NCBI GenBank assembly: GCA_040880305.1
Contig: JBBDIP010000013.1
Location: 1-41,591 of the forward strand
Reading direction: 5' to 3'
DNA: 41,591 nt
Source of the DNA: JBBDIP01 sp040880305
GTDB lineage: Bacteria > Bacillota > Sulfobacillia > Fermentithermobacillales > Fermentithermobacillaceae
Made by a program: the position numbers and the translations under genes
Part shown: positions 28,541 to 37,222 of the stretch, one piece after another
How the letters are laid out: the number at the start of each line of letters is the position of its first letter
How positions within the stretch are numbered: the stretch's first letter is position 1
Notes under the pieces: generated by a model
Told to the model about the DNA's origin: nothing
The model's database searches: none
Seen by the model: the letters and a program-made list of their open reading frames with translations, nothing else

Positions 28541-29797
28541 ATGTCCAAACTGGTCGTTAAGGGAAGAAAGCCTCTACGGGGCGAGGTCACAGTTGGCGGC
28601 TCCAAGAATTCTTCCGTGGCGATCGTGCCTGCCGCCCTGCTAGGCGAGGGTACCAGTAGCCTGGAGAACCTGCCGCGGATCGACGATGTCCGCGTGTTTG
28701 CTCAGATACTCAAGGACCTTGGCGTCACCGTCGACGCCAACAGCACTACGATGGAGGTCACCCCAAACGGCTTCCGGTCCCACGTTGCTCCTTACGAGTT
28801 GGTCCGCAAACTGAGGGCGTCCTATTACCTGATGGGAGTCCTGCTCGCGAAGTTCGGAAGAGCCGAGGTGGGTCTGCCGGGCGGGTGCGACATAGGTCCA
28901 CGCCCCATCGACCAGCATTTGAAGGGTTTTCGAGCCATGGGGTCCGAGGTGGCTGTCGAGGGAGGCGTGGTGAAACTCTACGCACCCAACGGGCTGAAAG
29001 GCGCCAATATCTACTTGGACATCCCCAGCGTCGGAGCCACCATCAACATCATGTTGGCGGCCACTCATGCCGAAGGTACCACCATAATTGAGAACGCCGC
29101 CAAGGAGCCTCATGTTGTCGACCTAGCCATCTTCCTTAACGCTATGGGCGCGAGAGTCCTTGGAGCAGGCACTGACGTGGTGCGGGTCCGCGGGGGGAGG
29201 AAGATGACCGGGACCTTCCACTCGATCATCCCCGACGATATGGAGGCCGCCACCTACATGATGGCGGCGGTCGGGACCGGCGGGGACGTCCTCTTGAAGA
29301 ACGTCATCACCAAGCACCTGGAGCCGGTGACCGCCAAGCTGCGCGAAGCCGGCGCCCTGATTGACGAGAACGCCGACTACATTCACGTTGTCGGCCCTAG
29401 GCGCCCGAAGCCGCTAAACGTCAAAACCCTGCCCTACCCCGGTTTTCCCACCGACGCCCAGCAGCCCCTGGTCTCGGTATTGGCCTTGGCCGACGGAGTG
29501 AGCGTCGTCCAGGAGTCGGTCTACGAGAACCGGCTTGGGTTTGTCGGCGAACTGGTCAAGATGGGCGGCCGCATCAAGGTGGAAGGCAAGACAGCCATCG
29601 TCGAGGGCGTGAAACGCCTGGTCGGAGCCCCGGTGAAGGTCAATGACCTGCGCGCCGGAGCGGCGTTGGTGCTGGCCGGACTGTCGGCCTACGGCACCAG
29701 CGAAGTCTACGGGCTCGATATTGTGCAGCGCGGCTACGAGATCATCGACGAGAAGCTCGCCGCCCTCGGGGCGGATGTGAAGGTTACTGAAGGGTAA
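28541..29797 (+). CDS. murA: UDP-N-acetylglucosamine 1-carboxyvinyltransferase
   Basis: 418 residues, normal length. First committed step of peptidoglycan synthesis: transfers enolpyruvate from PEP to UDP-GlcNAc. N-terminus LVVKGRKPLRGEVTVGGSKNSSVAIVPAALL; catalytic cysteine at about residue 116 in GGCDIGPRPIDQHLKGF, which is the fosfomycin-sensitive form (Cys, not Asp); PGFPTDAQQPLV and DLRAGAALVLAGL in the second half. ATG start with GGGGGAG 7 bases upstream. Preceded by a 119-base gap without a clear promoter. Confidence 0.97.
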   Translation: MSKLVVKGRKPLRGEVTVGGSKNSSVAIVPAALLGEGTSSLENLPRIDDVRVFAQILKDLGVTVDANSTTMEVTPNGFRSHVAPYELVRKLRASYYLMGVLLAKFGRAEVGLPGGCDIGPRPIDQHLKGFRAMGSEVAVEGGVVKLYAPNGLKGANIYLDIPSVGATINIMLAATHAEGTTIIENAAKEPHVVDLAIFLNAMGARVLGAGTDVVRVRGGRKMTGTFHSIIPDDMEAATYMMAAVGTGGDVLLKNVITKHLEPVTAKLREAGALIDENADYIHVVGPRRPKPLNVKTLPYPGFPTDAQQPLVSVLALADGVSVVQESVYENRLGFVGELVKMGGRIKVEGKTAIVEGVKRLVGAPVKVNDLRAGAALVLAGLSAYGTSEVYGLDIVQRGYEIIDEKLAALGADVKVTEG

Positions 29798-29832
29798 GGT
29801 GTCTCACCGGTCACGCACCATCCGCCTAACCT

Positions 29833-29849
29833 TTTAACAATTCGTTAAA
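29833..29849. repeat. Short palindrome upstream of htrA
   Basis: TTTAAC, five bases, GTTAAA: a perfect 6-bp inverted repeat in an AT-rich patch between murA and htrA, about 95 bases before the htrA ribosome site. Operator-like in form, but no partner regulator is known. Confidence 0.3.
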
Positions 29850-29983
29850 TGCCCCTTTGCGAACCCCCAGCGTATAGACCTATGCCTTCTGATAGTCGTA
29901 GGATCTAAACAGAAGCGCAACTGCCTTCGGGGGAGGTCGTCTCAATAGATAACGAAAATGACGAGAAAACCACCGGCCAGCCC

Positions 29984-31168
29984 GTGGAGCCCGACACTGC
30001 TGAGCCTCCTTCCCAGTCCCCGCCGCCCAGAGCGCGCAAGAACGGCGGCCGCGGACTGATGTCATACCTCCTGGTGGGCCTGGTAGGAGCGGTCATAGGC
30101 GGGTTCCTGGTCATAGGCATCGCGCCTCAAGTCCTTCTGTCCAGGGCCGGGTTCATCGCTTTGTCGGCGCCGGGACGCATCCAGACAACCCAGTCCGGCG
30201 GGCAGACTCAGGCAACGCCGCTGTCCTTCGACGGCGACCCGTGGCAGATCGTCGCGGCGGTCGCCGAAAAGGTCAGCCCCGCGGTGGTCGGCATAGTGAA
30301 CCAGCAGGGCGGCGTCTACGATTTCTTCGGCCGGGAGTACTCGCGGGATACGTCAGGGTCCGGTCTCATCGTCACGTCCGATGGCTACATCGTCACCAAC
30401 AACCACGTGGTAGAAGGTCAGAAAGGTCTTACGGTCTACCTGGTTGACGGCAGGACAATGAAGGCCAAAGTCGTGGGGACCGACGCCAGGACTGACCTTG
30501 CAGTAATCAAGATCGACGCCACCGGGCTTCCAACCGGCGTGTTCGGGAACTCGGACCAACTCCGCCCTGGAGAACTGGCGGTTGCCATAGGCAACCCGCT
30601 CGGGATGGACTTCAGTCGCACGGTGACCTCGGGTGTAGTCTCCGGGCTGAACCGCGTGGTTGACATAAGCGAGGAAGCCTCTGTCCGGCTCATCCAGACC
30701 GACGCAGTCATCAACCCCGGCAACAGCGGTGGCCCGCTGGTCAACGCGAAGGGCGAGGTCATCGGGCTCAACTCTCTGAAGCTGATAACCACTGACGTCG
30801 AGGGTATGGGCTTTGCTATCCCCTCCAACATGGTGGCCCGCGCGGCCGATGAGATCATCTTGACCGGTAGCGTCAGGCGCGCCCAGATCGGCGTCACGCT
30901 GGCCGATGCTGCCGCGGCGGCTCAGCAATACTCTCTGTCGGTCGACTATGGCGCGTACATCTCGAGCGTCACCGGGTCTCCCGCCCAGAAGGCCGGGCTT
31001 CGACAGGGCGACGTCATCGTATCGATGGACGGGATAGAAGTGAACACAGTCAGCACTCTCCGGGCCCTCCTCGCCGAGAGATCTCCTGGTGATAAGGTGC
31101 AGCTGAAGGTGATGCGTGGAACGCAGGAGATTGCGGTGGAAGTGACGCTGGGCTTGGCCAGCAAGTAG
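29984..31168 (+). CDS. htrA: HtrA/DegP-family S1C serine protease; start may be ATA at 29945
   Basis: 394 residues from GTG 29984. Membrane-anchored stress protease/chaperone facing the outside. Pro-rich cytoplasmic N-terminus, one membrane segment (about 27-50), trypsin-like domain with His in TNNHVV (about residue 139), Asp in RTDLAVIKI (about 169) and Ser in GNSGGPL (about 247), then one PDZ domain (about 300-390, QKAGLRQGDVIVSMDG). GTG 29984 has no ribosome site. A strong GGAGGT (29932-29937) sits 7 bases before an in-frame ATA (29945), which would add 13 residues starting (M)DNENDEKTTGQP, a natural-looking N-terminus. Converges with the PBP gene, 31 bases between the stops. Confidence 0.93.
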   Translation: MEPDTAEPPSQSPPPRARKNGGRGLMSYLLVGLVGAVIGGFLVIGIAPQVLLSRAGFIALSAPGRIQTTQSGGQTQATPLSFDGDPWQIVAAVAEKVSPAVVGIVNQQGGVYDFFGREYSRDTSGSGLIVTSDGYIVTNNHVVEGQKGLTVYLVDGRTMKAKVVGTDARTDLAVIKIDATGLPTGVFGNSDQLRPGELAVAIGNPLGMDFSRTVTSGVVSGLNRVVDISEEASVRLIQTDAVINPGNSGGPLVNAKGEVIGLNSLKLITTDVEGMGFAIPSNMVARAADEIILTGSVRRAQIGVTLADAAAAAQQYSLSVDYGAYISSVTGSPAQKAGLRQGDVIVSMDGIEVNTVSTLRALLAERSPGDKVQLKVMRGTQEIAVEVTLGLASK

Positions 31169-31199
31169 TCGCTGAACAGCCACGCAGGGGTGGACGGGT

Positions 31200-33518
31200 C
31201 TACCTGGGTGACTCCGGCAACCCATTCGGGAAGAGCCTTCGCCACAGGTCGTCGAAGCCGGGCAGAGGGAAGGGCGTCTCCGGCCCGGCGGGCGGTTGCA
31301 CCGGTTGGATAGGCTGTGCGCGGGGGATGAGCCCGGGGATTGACGCTTCTTCAGGTACTATGATTGGCACCTTGACGGCCACCGAGCCTGGCGGCGCGTT
31401 CTCGGAGTATGCGGTGCCGGGGGTACCGGAGGTGCCGGGGGTTCCCGGGGAGACAGTCTCGGGAAGGACTAAGCCCCGGAGCAGGTCCCCTGTTGGGGCT
31501 CCGTGCTGCCAGGCCTGGCCGGTGTCCGCCGGCGGAAGGACGTCCCGCAGGAACACCTCGTAGTGCCTGGATAGGCAGCCGGGTCCGGCCAGGAGGTTAG
31601 TCTCGTCGCACACCTCGGCCCAGGTGACGTTGGAGGGGACGGTCCACTCCTTCATGGGGGCGTCTTGCAGCGCGGTGCCCATGAAGTCCGCCCAGATGGG
31701 TCCCGCGACGCCGCCTCCCGTGCCGGGCAGCGACTTCTCGCGGTGGTCCCACCCCACGTACACAGCGCATGCCAGCTCCCTGGTATATCCCACGAACCAG
31801 GCCTCAAGCTCGTCGTCGGTGGTCCCCGTCTTGCCCGCGGCTGGCCTGTCGCCAAGCCAGGCCTTTAGCCCGGCCCCGGTCCCGTATGGGCTCAGGACTG
31901 ACCTCAGGCAGCTGGTGAGGACGTAGGCGGTGCCGGCGTCCAGGACTGTCGTTCTTTTCACCCGGTTCTCTTCGATCACAAGGCCGCGGGCGTCCACCAT
32001 CCGCAGGATCGACACGGGCTCAGGCCGGATCCCTCCCGCGGAGAGAGTCGCGGCGGCCACCGCCATGTCCAAAGGGACCACGTCGGATGCGCCCAGCGCC
32101 AGCGGGATGTCGGCCTGGAGCGGGCTCTTTATTCCCATCCGCCGGGCGTAGTCGACAATCGTCGCGGGGCCCACCTCCTGCGCCCACTTGGTGGCGACCA
32201 CGTTGTCCGACACCGTCACTGCCTGACGGATGTTGAGAGGATAGTAGTGATACGGCCGGCTCCCGTAGTCGACCGGCCTGTAGTTTTCGCCCGCCGTCGC
32301 TCCCCCGTAAGTTACAGGTTCGCATACCTTCAACTCGGTAACCGGGTGCCTTGTATCCAGCACCGCGGCGTAAAGGAATATCTTGAACGCCGAACCCGGC
32401 TGGCGGTGGACCTGGTAGGCGCGGTTCAGCTGAGTCTCTTCCCAGTCCCGCCCACCCACCATGGCCTTCACGTGGCCTGTGGCCGGTTCGATAGCGACCA
32501 GAGCGCCTTGAGGCTGCGTGATCCCCTGGGCGTCCTTGGCGCCGGGGGGTATATAGGCGGCAAACGCCTCCTCCGCGGCCTTTTGCATGTCCAGGTCCAG
32601 CGTGGTGTAGATCTGATACCCGCCCCTGGCGATCTGCTGCCCGATGTCGGGGTGCCTCTCCCGTACCTGCTGGATGACGTAGCTTACGAAATAGGGCGCT
32701 ACGCTCTTGGGCAGTCCCGTGACGGTGACGGGTTCGGCCTTGGCGGCGTCCCTCTGGTCGGCGGTGATGTACCCCTGCTCGGTCATTAGGTCCAGGACCA
32801 GGTCGCGCCGGGTGACGGCTCGCGCCTTGTCGGCGTAGGGGGAGTAGTACTCAGGACTCCTGATAAGGCCCGCCAGCAGGGCGCACTGCGAGAGCGTGAG
32901 CTCCTTGGCCGGCTTGCCGAAGTAGGTTCTGGACGCGACCTCGCAGCCCCAGGTCCCGTGCCCCCAGTAGATCTGGTTCACGTACATAGTGAGGATCTCG
33001 TCTTTGGTGTACCGCATCTCCATCTTGAGGGTGTAGGCGAGCTCGACGAACTTGCGGGTTAGGGTTTTCTCCTGGGTAAGAAAGAGGTTCTTGGCCAGTT
33101 GCTGCGTGAGGGTGCTGCCGCCCTCTACGTACGCCCGCGCGCGGATGTCGCGGATGACGGCGCGCGCAAACGCTTCGGGGTCGAAGCCGTGGTGGGTGTA
33201 GAATCTCTTGTCCTCTACGGCGACGACGGCCTTTCTGAGGTGCTCGGGCATGTCGCTCCCCGGGACGACAATTCTGTCCTCGACGAACACAGAAGATATT
33301 GGCCGGCCCTTCACGTCGAGCACTTGGGTGCTTTGGGGCACCTTGTTCACGGGAAGGGGCAGGAAGATGACCAGGGAGAGGAATATCAGCGTAAGGACGA
33401 GGCCGGCGAGGACGCCCGCTTTGAGTATGAGAAGAGCGGCGTCCTTGGACCTCATCCGCCGCAGCCTCGCTACCAAAGGCTGCTTACCTTTGCCCTTCAC
33501 TTCGTGCGCTCCCGGCAA
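31200..33518 (-). CDS. Class A penicillin-binding protein (PBP1A family)
   Basis: 772 residues on the minus strand. Bifunctional wall synthase: short cytoplasmic N-terminus, membrane segment (about 28-53), glycosyltransferase GT51 domain with catalytic Glu102 in VEDKRFYTHHG and GGSTLTQQLAKNLFL, then transpeptidase with Ser376-x-x-Lys379 (GSAFKI), SDN (437-439) and KTGTT (563-567). After the enzyme domain there is an 80-residue Pro/Gly-rich tail with a GTPGTSGTPGT run. TTG start with GGGAGGG about 6 bases upstream. Divergent from speE. In Bacillus a PBP gene (pbpG) also neighbours speE-speB. Confidence 0.95.
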   Translation of the reverse strand: MPGAHEVKGKGKQPLVARLRRMRSKDAALLILKAGVLAGLVLTLIFLSLVIFLPLPVNKVPQSTQVLDVKGRPISSVFVEDRIVVPGSDMPEHLRKAVVAVEDKRFYTHHGFDPEAFARAVIRDIRARAYVEGGSTLTQQLAKNLFLTQEKTLTRKFVELAYTLKMEMRYTKDEILTMYVNQIYWGHGTWGCEVASRTYFGKPAKELTLSQCALLAGLIRSPEYYSPYADKARAVTRRDLVLDLMTEQGYITADQRDAAKAEPVTVTGLPKSVAPYFVSYVIQQVRERHPDIGQQIARGGYQIYTTLDLDMQKAAEEAFAAYIPPGAKDAQGITQPQGALVAIEPATGHVKAMVGGRDWEETQLNRAYQVHRQPGSAFKIFLYAAVLDTRHPVTELKVCEPVTYGGATAGENYRPVDYGSRPYHYYPLNIRQAVTVSDNVVATKWAQEVGPATIVDYARRMGIKSPLQADIPLALGASDVVPLDMAVAAATLSAGGIRPEPVSILRMVDARGLVIEENRVKRTTVLDAGTAYVLTSCLRSVLSPYGTGAGLKAWLGDRPAAGKTGTTDDELEAWFVGYTRELACAVYVGWDHREKSLPGTGGGVAGPIWADFMGTALQDAPMKEWTVPSNVTWAEVCDETNLLAGPGCLSRHYEVFLRDVLPPADTGQAWQHGAPTGDLLRGLVLPETVSPGTPGTSGTPGTAYSENAPPGSVAVKVPIIVPEEASIPGLIPRAQPIQPVQPPAGPETPFPLPGFDDLWRRLFPNGLPESPR

Positions 33519-33561
33519 GACGCGCCCTCCCGCGGCGGAAATGCCCCGTTTCCTCTATGTT

Positions 33562-33588
33562 TTGTCCAATACCTGTATTTGATATAAT
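33562..33588 (+). promoter_or_regulatory. Sigma-A promoter of speE-speB(-argS)
   Basis: TTGTCC (33562-33567) and a perfect TATAAT (33583-33588), spacing 15 (or TTTGTC with 16), 47 bases before the speE start, in the divergent gap with the PBP gene. Confidence 0.6.
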
Positions 33589-33635
33589 GCGTTCGACATT
33601 TCCAAGACCGCCTAAGGATCGGGAGGGTGCTGCTA

Positions 33636-34469
33636 TTGGAACTCTGGTTTACCGAAGAATGGCTAAGCGGACTCAAGTTCTCGGTGCGGGTAAAGTCCAT
33701 AGTATTCACGAAGAAGACCAGGTTCCAGGACCTAGCCATCTACGACACGGAGCAGCTGGGCAGGATTTTGACCTTGGACGATGTCATTCAGACGACCGAG
33801 ATAGATGAGTACATATACCACGAAAGCCTGGTCCACGTGCCTTTGTTCTGCCACCCCAACCCTGAGAGGGTCCTCATTATCGGCGGCGGAGATGGCGGCT
33901 CGCTCAGAGAGGCCCTCCGGCATCCGTCGGTAAAAGAGGCCACCTTGGTGGATATAGACGGCGACGTGGTCGAGGCGTCCAAGAACTACCTTCCACAGTG
34001 GAACCAGGGCTTTTCGGATCCCAGGGCCAACGTGGTGATAGGTGACGGACTGGCCTTTGTCGAGAAGGCCAGGGAGGAGTACGATGCGATAATAGTCGAC
34101 TCCACCGACCCGGTTGGGCCCGGCGAGTCGCTGTTCACCGAGGAGTTTTACCGCAATGTAAGGCGGGCGCTTCGCCCGGGCGGCGTCCTCTCAGCCCAGA
34201 CCGAAAACCCAATACTGATGCCGCTAGTGGTGAAGGAGATCTTCCACAAAATCAAACGGGTCTTCCCCATCGCCGATTTGTACACCGCGCCGGTCCCGAC
34301 CTATCCGGGCGGGTGGTGGAGCTTCACCTGCGCGTCGCTGGGCCCCGATCCCAAGAAACCGGCACGAGAGCCTCGCGAGAGCTGGGGGCTTCGCTATTAC
34401 TCGCCGGCGATCCACGAGAAGTCCTTCGCGCTTGGCCCGAAAGTCGAACGCGATCTCGCGAGATCTTAA
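33636..34469 (+). CDS. speE: Spermidine synthase (polyamine aminopropyltransferase)
   Basis: 277 residues from TTG 33636. Transfers the aminopropyl group of decarboxylated SAM to putrescine. Motifs: LELWFTEEW at the start, YHESLVHVPLF, GGGDGGSLREAL (cofactor loop), VDIDGDVVEASKNYLP, and VDSTDPVGP with the catalytic aspartate; YPGGWWSFTCAS near the end. Start chosen because GGGAGGG (33621-33627) is 8 bases upstream and the protein then begins as SpeE proteins do. Followed by speB after about 56 bases, as in Bacillus. Confidence 0.96.
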   Translation: MELWFTEEWLSGLKFSVRVKSIVFTKKTRFQDLAIYDTEQLGRILTLDDVIQTTEIDEYIYHESLVHVPLFCHPNPERVLIIGGGDGGSLREALRHPSVKEATLVDIDGDVVEASKNYLPQWNQGFSDPRANVVIGDGLAFVEKAREEYDAIIVDSTDPVGPGESLFTEEFYRNVRRALRPGGVLSAQTENPILMPLVVKEIFHKIKRVFPIADLYTAPVPTYPGGWWSFTCASLGPDPKKPAREPRESWGLRYYSPAIHEKSFALGPKVERDLARS

Positions 34470-34525
34470 CAGCCCATCTATGAAGCATGTATGAAGCAGG
34501 GAACATTACCTGGAGGGATATCGAT

Positions 34526-35398
34526 TTGGCCTTGAGTTCCTTTTCATGGAACCACACGGACCGGTTCATGTGGTCATCCACCGACGACGCTGCTCCCATC
34601 GCGATCTTTGGAGTCCCTCTAGACGAGACAACCTCGTTCCGTCCTGGGACAAGGTTTGGTCCCGCCGCGGCCCGCGAGGCTTCCCACCCGCTTGAGCTGT
34701 ACTCGCTCCGCCAAAAGCAGTCGCTGGTCCCGTCCGACCACATCGACCTGGGCGACCTTTCGCTCCCGATGGGCTCCGTCACGGGCGCGCTAGAAGTCAT
34801 TAGGTTGGCATCAAAGGATGTTCTTGCTAAGGGAAAGAAGTTCATGGCGGTGGGCGGAGAGCACCTCCTCACTCTACCCCTGGTCCAGTCAATGCTGGAG
34901 GTGCATCCCGACCTCACGGTCGTGCAGATGGACGCTCACGCCGACCTTAGGCAGGAGTTCACCGGGACCAAGTACTCCCACGGGACCGTCATGAGGAGGA
35001 TAGTGGACCTGCTTGGAGAGGGCAGGCTTTTTCAACTCGGCATCCGCTCCGCGGCAAGAGAGGAACTCGAGGAGACAAAAGGGCTGACCGAAGTGCATTT
35101 CTACCGGGTGTTGGAGCCGCTGCAGGCGCTACTGCCGCGTCTAAGCGGCCGTCCGGTCTACCTCTCGATAGACATTGACGTGGTCGACCCGGCTTTCGCG
35201 CCCGGGACCGGCGTGCCGGAACCCGGCGGCATCACTTCCCAGGAGATGCTGGACTCCTTGAGCCTCTTGAAGGGCCAGAACATAGTAGGGGCCGACCTTG
35301 TGGAGGTCGCTCCGGCGTACGACTTTACCGGGCAAACCGGGCTTCTTGCGGCTGCAATAGTGCGGGAGTGTCTTCTACTCCTGCGCGGCTCTCGTTGA
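34526..35398 (+). CDS. speB: Agmatinase (ureohydrolase family)
   Basis: 290 residues from TTG 34526. Mn-dependent hydrolysis of agmatine to putrescine and urea, providing the SpeE substrate. Metal-ligand motifs: GGEHLLTLP, MDAHADLR, SIDIDVVDPAFAPGTG; PEPGG completes the signature. TTG 34526 is preferred over ATG 34487 because GGAGGG (34512-34517) is 8 bases upstream and the length equals Bacillus SpeB. No arginine decarboxylase gene is in the window, so the agmatine source lies elsewhere. Stop is 6 bases from argS. Confidence 0.94.
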   Translation: MALSSFSWNHTDRFMWSSTDDAAPIAIFGVPLDETTSFRPGTRFGPAAAREASHPLELYSLRQKQSLVPSDHIDLGDLSLPMGSVTGALEVIRLASKDVLAKGKKFMAVGGEHLLTLPLVQSMLEVHPDLTVVQMDAHADLRQEFTGTKYSHGTVMRRIVDLLGEGRLFQLGIRSAAREELEETKGLTEVHFYRVLEPLQALLPRLSGRPVYLSIDIDVVDPAFAPGTGVPEPGGITSQEMLDSLSLLKGQNIVGADLVEVAPAYDFTGQTGLLAAAIVRECLLLLRGSR

Positions 35399-35404
35399 AG
35401 GGAG

Positions 35405-37120
35405 ATGGAGTCATTGGTGGATGATCATTCGAGCGTTTTGGGCGGGGTCAAGCGTGGAATAGCCGACCGTATAGGGAAAGCGATCGCCAAAGCTAAAGAG
35501 AAAGGCGACCTTCCGGCGTTCCTCAACCCCGAGATAAAGCTGGAGATCCCTCCTAAGGCCGATCAGGGCGACTTCGCGACGTCGGTCGCGATGGCCATGG
35601 CCAGGCAGATGAAGACAGACGGCCGTTCCGTCGCCGGGATGGTGTTGACGCACCTGGACATGGACGATTCCCCCATCCGGCGGGTGGATATCGCCGGCCC
35701 TGGATTCCTGAACTTCTTTTTGGACCCGGCCTGGCTGGAAGCGGCCATGTCGCGGATTTGGGCCGACGGTCCGGTCTACGGCAGGACCAACTACGGCGCG
35801 GGCAAGAAGGTGCTGGTCGAGTTCGTCAGCGCAAATCCCACGGGACCCCTGAACGTGGTCAACGCTCGTGCAGCTGCGGTGGGAGACTGCATCTCGGCGC
35901 TTCTTGAGGCTTCGGGTTACCAGGCCGAGAGGGAGTTCTACATCAACGACGCCGGACATCAGGTTGACCTCCTGGCGGAGTCCCTGGAAGCGCGGTACCG
36001 GCAGGCGCTGGGGCAGGAAGCCGAAGTCCCTGAGAAGGGCTACAAGGGCGACTACCTCCTTGACATCGCCCGCAAGATCATCGAGGTCAAGGGGGATTCC
36101 CTGCTCAACATGGAGGAGGGCGAGCGCCACGACTTCTTGAAGAAGCACGCGCTCGAGACCATTGTGCAGGACCAGCGCGAGACGCTCTTGGAGTACGGGC
36201 TTCGGTTCGACACCTGGTTCTCCGAGAAGTCGCTGCGAGACTCCGGAGCTTACCTCAATGTCATCGAGATGCTCCGCATCAAGGACCTCACCTATCAGAA
36301 GGACGGCGCCGTGTGGTTTAAGTCGACCGAGCTCGGCGACGACAAGGACAGGGTTGTGGTCAAATCCGACGAGTTGGCCAGCGTAACCTATATAGTGCCC
36401 GACCTCGCCTATCACCAGAACAAGTTGCAGCGGGGCTTCGACCTCTTGATCGACATCCTGGGCCCCGATCATCACGGCTACCAGGGCAGGCTGCGGGCCG
36501 GGCTCATGGGCCTGGGCTACCCCAAGGAGTGCCTTGAGGTCATGATCGTCCAGATGGTCCGCCTGGTGAGGGGCGGGGAAGCGGTCAAGATGTCCAAGCG
36601 CGGCGGCGAGTTCATCAGCATGCGGGAACTCCTGGAAGAGGTCGGGAAGGACGCCGCCAGGTTCTTCTTCCTCATGAGGTCTCCCGAGAGCCACCTGGAC
36701 TTTGACTTGGACCTGGCGCGGCTGCAGTCCAACGAGAACCCTGTTTTCTACGTCCAGTACGCCCACGCGAGGATAGCCAGCATTTTCCGCCAGGCCAAAC
36801 AGGAGGGCCGGACCAACTCGGTTGGTCCCAACGAGATCAACTTCTCCCTGCTCAAGGACCCATCGGAGATAGCGCTCATGAAGATGCTGGCCGCCTTCCC
36901 CGAGGAGATCCACGAGATAGGAAAGGCGCGGGAGCCCAACCGGCTCATCACCTACATGACCGAGCTGGCGGCAGCGTTCCATTCTTTCTACACAAAGTGC
37001 CGGGTAATCGGCGATGACCGCGACCTATCGGATTCCAGGCTCTACCTGGCGCGTCTTGCCCAGATAACCCTGGCGAACGCGCTCCGGCTTGCCGGGATTT
37101 CGGCACCTGAGTCTATGTAG
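35405..37120 (+). CDS. argS: Arginyl-tRNA synthetase with a replaced HIGH motif
   Basis: 571 residues, normal length. Class I synthetase charging tRNA-Arg. N-terminal Add-1-like domain, catalytic core starting VEFVSANPTGPL, KMSKS loop present as VKMSKRGG (about residues 396-403), DALR-type anticodon-binding domain (VQYAHARIASIFRQ onward). Odd: the HIGH motif that follows NPTGPL should read HxGH and instead reads NVVN (residues 150-153), so both ATP-binding histidines are asparagine. The rest, including YINDAGHQ and the downstream core, looks under normal constraint. ATG 35405 with a close GGGAG; TTG 35414 or GTG 35417 possible. Two tRNA-Arg genes lie at 19343-19515. Confidence 0.94.
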   Translation: MESLVDDHSSVLGGVKRGIADRIGKAIAKAKEKGDLPAFLNPEIKLEIPPKADQGDFATSVAMAMARQMKTDGRSVAGMVLTHLDMDDSPIRRVDIAGPGFLNFFLDPAWLEAAMSRIWADGPVYGRTNYGAGKKVLVEFVSANPTGPLNVVNARAAAVGDCISALLEASGYQAEREFYINDAGHQVDLLAESLEARYRQALGQEAEVPEKGYKGDYLLDIARKIIEVKGDSLLNMEEGERHDFLKKHALETIVQDQRETLLEYGLRFDTWFSEKSLRDSGAYLNVIEMLRIKDLTYQKDGAVWFKSTELGDDKDRVVVKSDELASVTYIVPDLAYHQNKLQRGFDLLIDILGPDHHGYQGRLRAGLMGLGYPKECLEVMIVQMVRLVRGGEAVKMSKRGGEFISMRELLEEVGKDAARFFFLMRSPESHLDFDLDLARLQSNENPVFYVQYAHARIASIFRQAKQEGRTNSVGPNEINFSLLKDPSEIALMKMLAAFPEEIHEIGKAREPNRLITYMTELAAAFHSFYTKCRVIGDDRDLSDSRLYLARLAQITLANALRLAGISAPESM

Positions 37121-37132
37121 CGATCCGCATTT

Positions 37133-37217
37133 TTCGGCAGACGTGCTGGCAGGATACGGCCAAGCGTCTGCCGAATATTATGCCTCGGCGCCAAGAATTG
37201 GGCAGATCCGGCGCCAA
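37133..37217. promoter_or_regulatory. Long palindrome and direct repeats before the sigma-54 activator gene
   Basis: TTCGGCAGACG (37133-37143) and CGTCTGCCGAA (37165-37175) are perfect 11-base inverted repeats; inside, TGGC and GCCA pair as well. After it, CGGCGCCAA occurs twice (37186-37194 and 37209-37217). No T-run follows, so it is not a clear argS terminator. It may be a binding site of the activator encoded next, or of another regulator. Confidence 0.5.
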
Positions 37218-37222
37218 AGGCG

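Noticed and set aside
35411..36982. 523-residue minus-strand open frame opposite argS; also 14572-15900 opposite lonC, 22208-23287 opposite ybaB/recR and 25491-26552 opposite the SCIFF maturase
   Set aside because: Long antisense frames are expected in GC-rich coding DNA; the products have no recognisable domains and the sense genes are unmistakable.
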